Source of the DNA: an uncultured Chitinophaga sp.
GTDB taxonomy: Bacteria; Bacteroidota; Bacteroidia; Chitinophagales; Chitinophagaceae
Length of the DNA: 64,000 nucleotides
Assembly (NCBI RefSeq): GCF_946479755.1
Contig: NZ_CAMLHC010000005.1
Span: 248,001 to 312,000 of the forward strand
Direction of reading: 5' to 3'
Numbering within the stretch: the stretch's first letter is position 1; the number at the start of each line of letters is the position of its first letter. The notes under the pieces were generated by a model. It did not search any database. It saw only the letters and a program-made list of their open reading frames with translations, and was not told the origin of the DNA. Below, piece by piece: positions 16,680-25,866 of the stretch. A program made the position numbers and the translations under genes.

Positions 16680-17723
16680 ATGGCTAAGAAACGAAAACCT
16701 ACCAACGTATGGCTTAAACGCAGCCTCGTCATCGCCGGCTGCCTCGCCGCAGGTGCCCTCGTATATTTCTCCTACCGGGTGTTCGGCCCCAATACCAAAG
16801 CTTTCGGTGATTCCAAATACTTCTATGTCCGCACCGGCAGCACCTATAACGATGTGCTCGACGGACTGGAAGACCAGGGCATCATCCGCAACCGCAACAG
16901 CTTCAACTGGGTGGCACAGGAGCTGGGCTATCCGTCCCGTGTAAAAGCCGGCCGCTACAAAATAGCCCACGGCATGAGCAACTTCGATATTGCGAAAATG
17001 CTCCGCTCCGGCAAACAAACGCCGGTAGTGCTGGTGATCAATAAGCTGCGCACCAAACAGGACCTGATCAAAAAAGTCAGCAACAACCTGGAAGCCGATT
17101 CCAACGCGCTCCGCGCCCTGCTGTCTGACCAGGTGTACCTCCGCCAGTTCAGCCTCGACAGCAATACGGCCATGTGCGCTATCGTGCCCAATACATACGA
17201 GTTCTACTGGAACACCAACGCAGAAACCGTCTTCAAAAAGCTGGAAAAAGAAAGGGAAGAATTCTGGACCAGCGAGCGCCGGGAGAAAGCCAAAGCACTG
17301 AATCTAACCCCTGTACAGGTGACCGTACTGGCGTCTATCGTAGAGGAAGAAAGCAATAAACTGGACGAAAAACCCATCATTTCCAGCGTATACCTGAACC
17401 GCTTCCGCAAAGGCATGCGCCTGCAGGCCGACCCCACGGTTAAATTCGCACTGCAGGACTTCGGCCTGAAGAGAATACGCGAAGGACATACCCAGTTCGA
17501 CTCTCCGTATAATACTTACCGTTATGAGGGTTTTCCGCCGGGCCCTATCTGTACACCGTCTGAAAAAACATTAGACGCCGTACTGAACACACCGGAAACA
17601 GATTATTTGTACTTTTGCGCGAGGTCTGACTTCTCAGGCTACCATGCTTTTGCAGCCACCTACGCGGAACACCTGGTAAACGCCAGAAAATATCAGGCTG
17701 AACTAAACAAAAGAGGATATTGA
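16680..17723 (+). CDS. mltG: Endolytic murein transglycosylase MltG (YceG-like)
   Basis: The 347-residue protein has an N-terminal transmembrane anchor (RSLVIAGCLAAGALVYFSYRV, about 14-34). A LysM-like segment follows, and then the YceG domain with the catalytic-glutamate motif TVLASIVEEES, then RFRKGMRLQADPTVKFAL, SPYNTYRYEGFPPGPI and, near the end, FCARSDFSGYHAFA. The enzyme cuts nascent glycan strands and so sets their length. It follows the secG terminator; the BrkB-like gene is next. Confidence 0.93.
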   Translation: MAKKRKPTNVWLKRSLVIAGCLAAGALVYFSYRVFGPNTKAFGDSKYFYVRTGSTYNDVLDGLEDQGIIRNRNSFNWVAQELGYPSRVKAGRYKIAHGMSNFDIAKMLRSGKQTPVVLVINKLRTKQDLIKKVSNNLEADSNALRALLSDQVYLRQFSLDSNTAMCAIVPNTYEFYWNTNAETVFKKLEKEREEFWTSERREKAKALNLTPVQVTVLASIVEEESNKLDEKPIISSVYLNRFRKGMRLQADPTVKFALQDFGLKRIREGHTQFDSPYNTYRYEGFPPGPICTPSEKTLDAVLNTPETDYLYFCARSDFSGYHAFAATYAEHLVNARKYQAELNKRGY

Positions 17724-17752
17724 TACCCAAATAATTAAATAATAACATCGCT

Positions 17753-18733
17753 TTGGTTTTTAAACCCGAAAACATCATCTTCCGTTCCCGTCCTTACCGT
17801 TGGCTGGTTGAGAGGAGTAAAACCCTTATCCTCCCTGGTTTTGAAGGCTTACCGCTGTATGATGTGCTGAAATATTTCGGGCAGGAGACCAAAGCGAGAG
17901 GACTGGGAGACAGGGCCCGGGCCATTTCTTTCAACTTCCTGCTGGCCATTCCACCCTTTTTTATCTTCCTGTTCACCCTCGTTCCCTACGTGCCGGTAAA
18001 AAACATAGAGCCTACGCTCTATGACCTCGCGCAGGACCTGACGCCTAACTACAACACCTATATGATCGTGCGGGAAATGATCCATGATTTCCTGTACACC
18101 CATCGCAACGGTCTGTTGTCCGTCGCTTTCCTGATGGGTTTCTTTTACTCTTCCAATGGTGTAATGGGCATTCTCCGCTCCTTCAGTAAGATAGAAGGCG
18201 CTGGTTTCCGTAAACGCAAATGGTGGCAAAACCGCCTGATCGCCTTACAGTTAACACTGATACTGGTAGTGCTGCTGCTGGTGACGGTAGCCCTGATCAT
18301 CCTCCAGGGCGCCACCCTCCGCTGGCTGTTCAACCTCACCGGCGTGCAGAACGCACGGCTGCTCAGTCTCATCGATGTGGCCCGCTGGGTGTTTATCGTA
18401 ATGCTGTTCTACTCCGTCAACTCCGTGTTGTACCGTATCGGCGCTGCCACCACCAAAAAGTGGAAGTTCATTACCGCCGGCGCTACCGTGAGTACCATCT
18501 TCATGATACTGGTCACCATCGGTTTTTCCTGGTTTGTGAATAACTTCGGCAATTACAACAAAATCTACGGCTCTATCGGTACCATCCTGATCCTCATGTT
18601 GTGGGTGTTCTTCAATTCGTTCATCCTGCTGGTAGGCTTTGAACTCAATGCCAGCATACGCGCGCTGAGCGATGCGCGGCAGGAGCATGCGCATGAACAG
18701 GAAAAAGCGGCCAGCAGCCCGCAGCTCCGCTAA
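17753..18733 (+). CDS. YihY/BrkB-type inner-membrane protein
   Basis: The 326-residue protein has about six transmembrane helices (for example FNFLLAIPPFFIFLFTLVPYV, LLSVAFLMGFFYSSNGVMGI, LTLILVVLLLVTVALIIL and TIFMILVTIGFSWFVNNF), and the signature IYGSIGTILILMLWVFFNSFIL of the YihY/BrkB family. Older labels such as 'ribonuclease BN' or 'virulence factor' are not a proven function. The start appears to be TTG at 17753, because no in-frame ATG precedes the conserved region. It is probably in the same transcript as mltG (29-base gap). Confidence 0.88.
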   Translation: MVFKPENIIFRSRPYRWLVERSKTLILPGFEGLPLYDVLKYFGQETKARGLGDRARAISFNFLLAIPPFFIFLFTLVPYVPVKNIEPTLYDLAQDLTPNYNTYMIVREMIHDFLYTHRNGLLSVAFLMGFFYSSNGVMGILRSFSKIEGAGFRKRKWWQNRLIALQLTLILVVLLLVTVALIILQGATLRWLFNLTGVQNARLLSLIDVARWVFIVMLFYSVNSVLYRIGAATTKKWKFITAGATVSTIFMILVTIGFSWFVNNFGNYNKIYGSIGTILILMLWVFFNSFILLVGFELNASIRALSDARQEHAHEQEKAASSPQLR

Positions 18734-18901
18734 ACCGGCGAACAGCGCCTACTAAGCACCCTGCCCTCTATCACCAGAACATCTTCCGAAAATTTTTATT
18801 TTATCTTTTTTTATTATATCTTTCTTAGAATTTCCTGTCAACTGTCAGGGAAATAACTGTCGCATTGATTATATTTATACTGGACACGAAATCCTCCTGA
18901 T

Positions 18902-19507
18902 ATGATGAAGTCCGCTCTCTACCTTGCCTGTGCCTTCGCTTTGACTTCCGCCTGTCCGGCTGGCGAAACCCCGCTTGATCCCGGCGCTCCCCTTCCAAAA
19001 CCCGACATGAAATGGATGGACGTTTCAGGAAGAGAAATTTCCCTGAACGGTGCAAAAGGCAGCAACGGCCTGCTGGTTGTTTTTGGTGGTAATCAATGCC
19101 CCTATATGGTGCGTAACCAGGACCGGCTGCGCAACATCTGTGCGTTAGCGCACAAAAACAATATCGGCGTGGTGATGGTCAATTCCAATGAGGCCAATCG
19201 TGCAGACGGGGATTCATTTTCAGCCATGAAAGCCTATGCCGCGCAGCATAGTTTCCAGTGTTATTATATTCTCGATAAAAATGCGGAACTGGCTGACGCC
19301 TTTGATGCCAACCATACGCCGGAGTGTTACCTGTTTGACACAAAGAACCGCCTTGTTTACAAAGGCGCTATCGATGATAACCCGGGCAATGCAGCCGCAG
19401 TAAAAAATCGCCATCTGCAAAACGCCATAACAGAACTGGTGGCCGGAAAATCCGTTACCACCAGTACTTCCAGCACGCTGGGCTGTAATATCAAAAGGAA
19501 CCGCTGA
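18902..19507 (+). CDS. Peroxiredoxin/thioredoxin-like exported protein
   Basis: The 201-residue protein has an N-terminal signal ending in LTSAC, possibly a lipobox. The thioredoxin-fold domain carries FGGNQCPYMVRNQDRL, where a cysteine replaces the usual CxxC or peroxiredoxin TxxC arrangement, and a second cysteine lies near the C-terminus in LGCNIKR. This two-cysteine layout is that of the PRX-like1 family of Bacteroidota and cyanobacteria. A peroxide- or thiol-related role in the envelope is inferred. It ends immediately before the convergent peptidase gene. Confidence 0.82.
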   Translation: MMKSALYLACAFALTSACPAGETPLDPGAPLPKPDMKWMDVSGREISLNGAKGSNGLLVVFGGNQCPYMVRNQDRLRNICALAHKNNIGVVMVNSNEANRADGDSFSAMKAYAAQHSFQCYYILDKNAELADAFDANHTPECYLFDTKNRLVYKGAIDDNPGNAAAVKNRHLQNAITELVAGKSVTTSTSSTLGCNIKRNR

Positions 19508-22039
19508 TTATTGTCCCACGAGGAACACAGCGTTGCTGAACATCAGTTTGCCATTTTCCCAGAAGCTTCTGAACAGCGGATTATCGGCGAGGATCACGAC
19601 AGATCCGTTGCCTATTTCCTTTACACCGAACAGCAGCCCGTCTTTCAGACGGTTGCGGGTATCAGCGCCCACGAAGCCGCTGAGGTAATTATCTTTCTTT
19701 AACACGCCTACGTTCCAGCCGTTGTTATCAATAAACTCGTACAACCGGCTGTCCTGTTTGAGCGTATAGTAAGTGCCGGGATAACCGAAGGCCAGCGGAT
19801 GCGTAGTGTCCAGCTGTACTTTAAAGATAGCGCCCGGGATAAACTGCCGTACGCTTTCCCGTTCCCGGTTGGCATAAGGTTTCAGCACATCGTAGGGGGA
19901 TTCTTCTGTCAGTTTATCCTTATCGGTCGTTGTTTCTTCTTTTTCTTTTTTCTCCCTGATGCCCCAGTCAGCTCCGGCAATCTGTGCCGCTGCGCTCTCC
20001 AGCGCAATCAGTTTACCGCCCTTGCTTACCCAGTCTTTCAGGCGATCGGTGGCTGCTTTCTCTGTAAAGGCTTTATAGTCGCCATCTGGCAGGATGAGCA
20101 CATCCGTCTGGTCCCAGTTCACGCCACCCATATTTCGTTCATTCACCACCGTTAGCGGGTAGCCCAGCTGCTGTTCAAAGAAATGCCATACTTCGCCCAC
20201 GCCGAGGGAAGAAACGCCGTCGCCCATCAGCAGCACCACTTTCGGCGCTTTGATATAACGTATTTTATCGGAGCCGAAGTCGGTACCTTTCTCTACAAAG
20301 CCCGTCGCTACTGCGTCCAGCGTGATTTTGTACTTATCTGCCTGTGATGTGATATAGGTATCGAAGGAAGCGCCGTTGCTGTTGTTACCGGTACGGGTGA
20401 TCACCAGCGTGCCGGCAGGAAAAGTTTTTCCTCCTGAAGTGAAGGCCGCTTCCGTGAAACGTACTTTCATGCCGCGTTTGAGCAGCGCGGCGAGGAACTT
20501 CACATCCCGGAGGCTGTTCCACTGCGCCAGGTAAGCGTAAGGATGCTGCGCAGCCAGGGCTGTATTGGCCGGTGCGGCCGGCGCATCTGCGGACGGCGTC
20601 AGCGGCTGTTTCACGGCATAAGAGGTAAGGCCGTATACATAGGGCAGCGCCCACGCAGTAATATCATATGTCACCGAATCGGTGAGGCGGGAAGTAGGTT
20701 CAAACAACACGCGTAACATATTGGAGCGGGGCTGGTAGGCGTTGATTACCAGGTCTTCTTTAGTAACGGAGAAAGCTTCCGTTTTGCCCGTAAAATAGTT
20801 AAATCCGCTGGCGTTGCCGGCGTTGGCGCCGTAGCCGAAAGCGATGTTGTTTCTGCGCAGCAGGTCGGCCAGCGCATTCAGTTTCTCCGGGTTACCACCG
20901 GATTTGATCACGTAGGATTTAAATCCGCCCTGCGGATCCTTCTTCGCTGTTTCAAAATATTGCACATACTCTTTCAGGATGCGGTCCGCTTGTTGGGAGG
21001 CCACTTCTATGGTAGACAAGCCGGTAGTAAAGTGGTGTGCGATACGGTCAGTCAGCGTGAGGGTATCGCCGTCCCTTTTCAGTACTGCAACGCCGGCACG
21101 GCCACTGCCGCCCTGTTCGTAGGTCATGCCGATAGCGCCGTTATACATGGGATAGGTGTCGCCATAGCTGGGATAAAACAGGTCGAAACGTTCTCTGGTG
21201 AAATAGAGCCATCCTTCCTGGTCGAAATATTTGGCGTTATTTTTCCCGATCATCACCTGGACTTCCCGCTGCCAGGGGGTGATGGCGTCGTGGAAGGGTT
21301 CCGCTGCCGGCGCAAAATAGTAGGGCGCCTCGATTTCCTGTTCATGAAAATCCACGTGCAGCTGCGGCATCCATTGGTTGTAGCGGGTTACCCGCTGTTG
21401 TGATTCCTTTTGTGTTTGCCATGCCCAGTCGCGGTTCAGGTCAAAGTAGTAGTGGTTGGGCCTTCCGCCGGGCCAGGGTTCGTTATGCTCACGGGAGTAA
21501 CGATGTACGTCCGGTTGCAGGCTGCGTACGGAATTATAGAAATTGACATACCGCTCACGCCCGTCGGGGTTGAGGCAGGGGTCTATCACGACAACGGTGT
21601 TCTGCAGCCACTGCTGCGTTTGTGCATTACCGTTATTCACCAGTTCATAGAGTGTTTTCATGGCAGCTTCAGTAGACACGGCCTCGTTGCCATGCACGTT
21701 ATAGCTAAGCCATACGATCACGGGCTGACCACCGGACTGGCCGCCTTTGGCCATGGACATATCGAGGCTTCTCTGCCGGATCTCGTCCAGCCGGCTGAAG
21801 TTGGCGGCGGAGGCGATCGTCGCGGTGATAAGCGGACGGCCTTCATACGTGGTGCCATACTGTTCCACCTTCACATTTTTGGTGGTAGCGGCCACTTGTC
21901 TGAAATAGTCAAGTACACGGTAGTGCGGGGTAAACTGGCTTCCCAGCGGGTAGCCCAAAAACTGGTCAGGAGTAGGGATCTGGGCCATGGCGGTCGTAAA
22001 GCCAAGCAGCAGCAGTGCCAGAAGTAAGTGTTGGCGCAT
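19508..22039 (-). CDS. M14-family zinc carboxypeptidase with C-terminal amidotransferase-like domain
   Basis: The product is 843 residues from the ATG at 22039 (signal peptide RQHLLLALLLLGFTTAMAQ); an upstream in-frame ATG at 22123 would bury the signal. Zinc ligands are visible as H and E in YNVHGNEAVST and a further H in HVDFHEQ, with a catalytic glutamate in MTYEQGGSG. It is an exported peptidase that trims C-terminal residues or cleaves cell-wall-type peptides. The last third (KVVLLMGDGVSSLGVGEVW; TDVLILPDGDY) resembles a class I amidotransferase/DJ-1 fold without an obvious catalytic cysteine. It is divergent from gamma-glutamyltransferase, with 67 bases between start codons. Confidence 0.9.
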   Translation of the reverse strand: MRQHLLLALLLLGFTTAMAQIPTPDQFLGYPLGSQFTPHYRVLDYFRQVAATTKNVKVEQYGTTYEGRPLITATIASAANFSRLDEIRQRSLDMSMAKGGQSGGQPVIVWLSYNVHGNEAVSTEAAMKTLYELVNNGNAQTQQWLQNTVVVIDPCLNPDGRERYVNFYNSVRSLQPDVHRYSREHNEPWPGGRPNHYYFDLNRDWAWQTQKESQQRVTRYNQWMPQLHVDFHEQEIEAPYYFAPAAEPFHDAITPWQREVQVMIGKNNAKYFDQEGWLYFTRERFDLFYPSYGDTYPMYNGAIGMTYEQGGSGRAGVAVLKRDGDTLTLTDRIAHHFTTGLSTIEVASQQADRILKEYVQYFETAKKDPQGGFKSYVIKSGGNPEKLNALADLLRRNNIAFGYGANAGNASGFNYFTGKTEAFSVTKEDLVINAYQPRSNMLRVLFEPTSRLTDSVTYDITAWALPYVYGLTSYAVKQPLTPSADAPAAPANTALAAQHPYAYLAQWNSLRDVKFLAALLKRGMKVRFTEAAFTSGGKTFPAGTLVITRTGNNSNGASFDTYITSQADKYKITLDAVATGFVEKGTDFGSDKIRYIKAPKVVLLMGDGVSSLGVGEVWHFFEQQLGYPLTVVNERNMGGVNWDQTDVLILPDGDYKAFTEKAATDRLKDWVSKGGKLIALESAAAQIAGADWGIREKKEKEETTTDKDKLTEESPYDVLKPYANRERESVRQFIPGAIFKVQLDTTHPLAFGYPGTYYTLKQDSRLYEFIDNNGWNVGVLKKDNYLSGFVGADTRNRLKDGLLFGVKEIGNGSVVILADNPLFRSFWENGKLMFSNAVFLVGQ

Positions 22040-22106
22040 AGCAACAAATAGTTTGATACCGTAAGATAGGGATTGTTTTGTTAATTTACACGCAAACAGA
22101 AGTATC

Positions 22107-23810
22107 ATGCGTCTCCTGATCATATGGGGCCTGGCCGTCGGCAGTATCTGTACTGCCAGCGCTCAGACACTACCACAACAATGGCCTTACGACTACCAGG
22201 TTGAAAAGAACATCACCGTATCTCACAGCGCTGTGGTGTCGGCCCATCCGCTGGCCAGCATTGTTGGCAGGCTCATATTACAGGAGGGCGGCAACGCCGT
22301 AGACGCAGCCATTGCCACGCAGCTGGCGCTGGCCGTGGTATATCCCGGCGCCGGCAACCTGGGCGGCGGCGGTTTTATGGTGGCCCGGCTGGCCAACGGT
22401 CAGCAGATAGCCCTGGACTACCGGGAAACGGCGCCGGCTAAAGCCCGTCGCGACATGTACCTCGACAGTGCCGGCAATCCCATCACCACACTGAGCCTCG
22501 ACGGCCATCTGGCAGCCGGCATCCCCGGCACCGTAGCGGGCCTCTTCGCCTCCATGAAGTATGCGAAACTGCCTTTCTCCCGGCTGATAGATCCCGCTAT
22601 CCTGCTGGCGGAAAAGGGATTCGTGATCACCGCCTCCGAAGCGTCCAATCTCAACGCTTACAAGGCCGACTTCCAGCGGCTCAACACTGCGCCCACCGCA
22701 TTTGTAAAAGAGCAGCCCTGGAAAGCCGGCGACACCCTGGTACAGAAAGACCTCGCCCATACGCTCAGGCTTATACGAAAAAAAGGAGCCGCCGGTTTCT
22801 ACCAGGGAGAAACAGCGGCCAATATTGTGGCGGAAATGAAACGCGGCAAAGGTATCATGACCCTCGCCGACCTGAAAAACTATAAAGTACGCGAAAGAAA
22901 AGCCCTCTCCTTTAACTATAAAGGCTATACGATCGTGACCATGCCGCTGCCCTCCAGCGGCGGTATCTGCCTGCAGCAGATGATGGGCATGATGGAAAAT
23001 TACCCGGTGGCGGAATGGGGCTTCCATTCCCCCAAAGCCGTACAGTTGATGATAGAAGTAGAGAGAAGGGCCTACGCCGACAGGGCGCAGTTCCTCGGCG
23101 ATCCCGATTTTGTGAAAGTACCGGTGGCCCGGCTCACCAGTAAACAATACCTCACCGCCCGCATGGCAGATTTTGTGCCCGGTAAAGCCGGCAGTAGCGA
23201 AACCACCCAGGCCGGCACTTTCCCGGAAAGCGAAGAAACCACCCACCTGAGCATCATCGATAACAAAGGCAACGCGGTAGCCGTGACTACCACGCTCAAC
23301 GGCCACTACGGCAGCCGCACCGTGGTTGGCAAAGCCGGATTCCTGCTCAACAATGAGATGGACGACTTCAGCGTAAAGCCCGGCGTACCCAATATGTACG
23401 GCCTCGTAGGCACCGAAGCCAACGCCATCGCTCCCGGCAAACGCATGCTCAGCTCCATGACGCCGACCATCGTATTACAGGGAAAACAACCGCTATACAG
23501 CCTTGGCACTCCCGGCGGCTCTACCATCATCACGTCTGTCTTCCAGATGCTGATGAACACGCTGGAATTTGGTCTCTCCCCTGCTGATGCCATCAACAAG
23601 CCCAAATTCCACCATCAGTGGCTTCCCGACGAAATAGCCGTGGAAAAGGATTTCCCCGAAACAGTGATCACCGCACTGCAACAGATGGGGTATAAAGTGG
23701 TGAAACGCGGTCCCATCGGCCGCTCAGAAATGATTAAACGGACACCCGGCACTTTCGTGCTCGACGCCGCAGGCGATAAACGCGGCGACGACAGCGCATC
23801 GGGATACTGA
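22107..23810 (+). CDS. ggt: Gamma-glutamyltransferase
   Basis: The 567-residue exported proenzyme has a signal peptide of about 20 residues. It cleaves gamma-glutamyl bonds, such as in glutathione, and splits itself into two subunits. The self-cleavage site is Thr378 in EETTHLSIIDNKGNAVAV, aligned to the Thr that begins the small subunit of the E. coli enzyme; downstream GFLLNNEMDDFSVKPGVPN and RMLSSMTPTIV are typical. The N-terminal part has GGNAVDAAIATQLALAVV and GGGGFMVA. Together with the divergent M14 peptidase it suggests periplasmic or extracellular peptide breakdown. Confidence 0.95.
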   Translation: MRLLIIWGLAVGSICTASAQTLPQQWPYDYQVEKNITVSHSAVVSAHPLASIVGRLILQEGGNAVDAAIATQLALAVVYPGAGNLGGGGFMVARLANGQQIALDYRETAPAKARRDMYLDSAGNPITTLSLDGHLAAGIPGTVAGLFASMKYAKLPFSRLIDPAILLAEKGFVITASEASNLNAYKADFQRLNTAPTAFVKEQPWKAGDTLVQKDLAHTLRLIRKKGAAGFYQGETAANIVAEMKRGKGIMTLADLKNYKVRERKALSFNYKGYTIVTMPLPSSGGICLQQMMGMMENYPVAEWGFHSPKAVQLMIEVERRAYADRAQFLGDPDFVKVPVARLTSKQYLTARMADFVPGKAGSSETTQAGTFPESEETTHLSIIDNKGNAVAVTTTLNGHYGSRTVVGKAGFLLNNEMDDFSVKPGVPNMYGLVGTEANAIAPGKRMLSSMTPTIVLQGKQPLYSLGTPGGSTIITSVFQMLMNTLEFGLSPADAINKPKFHHQWLPDEIAVEKDFPETVITALQQMGYKVVKRGPIGRSEMIKRTPGTFVLDAAGDKRGDDSASGY

Positions 23811-23837
23811 TTTATGGATTTTTTAAAAAATTAAAAT

Positions 23838-24359
23838 ATGCAACTCTATCTCGACAGCGCCCTGCAAAGATTCCGCACCTATCATGATATGGGCACCAAA
23901 ACCATTGAACGGCTGGATACAGCGCAACTGCACTGGCAACCGCAGGGGGAACCCAACAGCATCGCCATGATCGTTAAACATCTCCACGGCAATATGCTGT
24001 CCCGCTGGACCGACTTCCTTACCACCGACGGCGAAAAACCCAACCGGCACCGGGATGAGGAATTTGAAGAAGACCAGGCCTCCAAAGAAACCGTGCTGCA
24101 ACGCTGGCATGAAGGGTGGGACTGTCTGCTGAAAGCTATCGGCAGCCTCACGCCGGAAGACCTGGAAAAAACCGTATACATCCGTGCAGAAGCACATTCC
24201 GCACTCGATGCCATCAACCGGCAAATGACCCATGTGCCCTACCACGTAGGACAGATGGTATATATCGGTAAAATGATCCTTGGCGAGCAATGGCAGAGCC
24301 TTTCTATTCCAAAAGGCCAGTCAGTAGCTTTTAACAGGGAAAAATTCGGGAACAAATAA
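23838..24359 (+). CDS. DUF1572/DinB-like protein
   Basis: The 173-residue soluble protein is a predicted four-helix bundle (LDSALQRFRTYHDMGTKTIE; MIVKHLHGNMLSRWTDF; VPYHVGQMVYIGKMIL). Histidines at the positions seen in the DinB/YfiT superfamily (KHLHGN, HVPYHVGQ) suggest a metal site. Family members are thiol-dependent transferases or of unknown function. The next gene starts three bases after its stop. Confidence 0.82.
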   Translation: MQLYLDSALQRFRTYHDMGTKTIERLDTAQLHWQPQGEPNSIAMIVKHLHGNMLSRWTDFLTTDGEKPNRHRDEEFEEDQASKETVLQRWHEGWDCLLKAIGSLTPEDLEKTVYIRAEAHSALDAINRQMTHVPYHVGQMVYIGKMILGEQWQSLSIPKGQSVAFNREKFGNK

Positions 24360-24362
24360 GTT

Positions 24363-24785
24363 ATGAAACTACGTACTATCTTAACCGTTATCCTGCCTGT
24401 AGCGGCTTTGCTGTCCTGCAACACCGGCAAAACGGACCAACTGCTGAAGCATAAGAAATGGCGGGTATACGACGTGAAAGTACCCAAAGGCGATCCGTAC
24501 AACAACACCCAGATCATCCAGGCCAAAGACCTGAAAGATGGCTACTACAGCGACGTATACTACCAGTTCCTGGACAACGACGTGTTTGTGGCCACCATTG
24601 CCGGCAAACCCGATTCGGGTAAATATTTCCTGCTCAGCAACGGCAAGGTGATCTCCGTCACCGCTTCCAACGGTTCCCGTACAACGGAAAACCTGGTCAC
24701 CGTGGAACTGCTGGACGAGGACCACTTTGATATGAAAGTGACCTCCGGCGACTACCATTTCATTCTGCGTACCCGTAAAGAATAG
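24363..24785 (+). CDS. Small lipoprotein of unknown function
   Basis: The 140-residue product has a signal peptide and lipobox (PVAALLSC). The mature 120 residues are beta-rich (KWRVYDVKVPKG; DDVFVATIAG-like strands; DEDHFDMKVTSGDYHFILR), resembling small lipocalin-like lipoproteins common in this phylum. I do not recognise a specific family. It lies three bases after the DinB-like gene and six bases before the PLP enzyme, so it is probably co-transcribed. Confidence 0.75.
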   Translation: MKLRTILTVILPVAALLSCNTGKTDQLLKHKKWRVYDVKVPKGDPYNNTQIIQAKDLKDGYYSDVYYQFLDNDVFVATIAGKPDSGKYFLLSNGKVISVTASNGSRTTENLVTVELLDEDHFDMKVTSGDYHFILRTRKE

Positions 24786-24791
24786 CCACCT

Positions 24792-25847
24792 ATGCTTCTA
24801 CACACCGATATTACCCCGGGAAGGACCGCTACTGTCGACAATCGCAGCTGCCTGTTCTTCTCGGGCTTCTCTTATCTCGGTTTACACCAGCAGCCCGCTT
24901 TCAAAACCGCCTTCACAGAGGGTATCCACCGTTACGGCACGCTCTTCCCTTCTTCCCGGGCCGGCAATGTCCGGCTACCGCTCTTCGAAGAAATGGAGCA
25001 TGCCCTGTGTACCCACCTGGAGCAACAGGCGGCCGTAGTGCTCTCCTCCGGCTACATGGCCGCACAGGCAGCCGTGCACTATGCCGCCACCCGCGGCCAG
25101 CTCTGTTACGCCCCCGGCGCCCATCCGGCGTTATGGCTGGGTAACCCGCAGCTGCCGGCAGGCAGCAGGGCACAATGGGAACAGGACACCGTGGCCAGCG
25201 TGAACAGTCAGCCGGACCATCATTATGTGATCGTGACAGACGCATTGAATCCTATCACCGGCGAGGTGTACGCGTTTGACTGGCTCCGCCTCCTGCAGCG
25301 CAAAGTGCTGGTGCTGGTAGACGACTCCCACGGCATCGGCGTGCTTGGCCCGCGCGGACAAGGCAGTATTCATCTGCTGCCGGGCACCGACCAGGTACGT
25401 TATCTTATTACGGCATCACTGGCCAAGGCTTACAGCGTAGAAGGCGGCATGGTGGCAGGTCATGCAGCAGATATCGCCGCATTGAAAAAGAACGGCTTCT
25501 TTACCGGCAGCACGCCCATGATGCCGGCGGGCGCGTACGCCTGGCTGCAGTCTGCCGACCTCGTCCGGCAGCAACGGAGGTTGCTGCAGCAGAATGTGGC
25601 TTACTTCCTGCACCTGTCGGCCCATTCGGCCATCCACAACCCTCATGCGCTGCCGGTGTTTATCCTGCCCCAGCCGGCAGAAAAACAACCTTTGGTAAAC
25701 TATCTCGCTGAACGGGATGTTATTATTTCCAGTTTCCCTTACCCGTTCCCTCACAGCCAACCGGTAAACAGGGCCATCATATCAGCACTGCACACCCAGC
25801 AGGATATACTGACCCTTTACCAGTTTCTGAAAGAATATGGTTATTAA
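24792..25847 (+). CDS. PLP-dependent aminotransferase-fold enzyme (8-amino-7-oxononanoate synthase-like)
   Basis: The 351-residue product has the alpha-oxoamine synthase pattern FFSGFSYLGL, YGTLFPSSRAGN, VVLSSGYMAAQAA, the PLP-ring aspartate in VLVDDSHGIGVLG and the Schiff-base lysine in ITASLAKAYSVEGGM. Relatives (BioF, KBL, HemA, SPT) join an amino acid to an acyl-CoA. There is no other biotin gene in the window and the sequence is shorter than typical BioF, so the acyl substrate is open. It lies in a possible operon with the lipoprotein upstream and the TraB-like gene 19 bases downstream. Confidence 0.85.
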   Translation: MLLHTDITPGRTATVDNRSCLFFSGFSYLGLHQQPAFKTAFTEGIHRYGTLFPSSRAGNVRLPLFEEMEHALCTHLEQQAAVVLSSGYMAAQAAVHYAATRGQLCYAPGAHPALWLGNPQLPAGSRAQWEQDTVASVNSQPDHHYVIVTDALNPITGEVYAFDWLRLLQRKVLVLVDDSHGIGVLGPRGQGSIHLLPGTDQVRYLITASLAKAYSVEGGMVAGHAADIAALKKNGFFTGSTPMMPAGAYAWLQSADLVRQQRRLLQQNVAYFLHLSAHSAIHNPHALPVFILPQPAEKQPLVNYLAERDVIISSFPYPFPHSQPVNRAIISALHTQQDILTLYQFLKEYGY

Positions 25848-25866
25848 CAAATAAAACTACCAGCTG

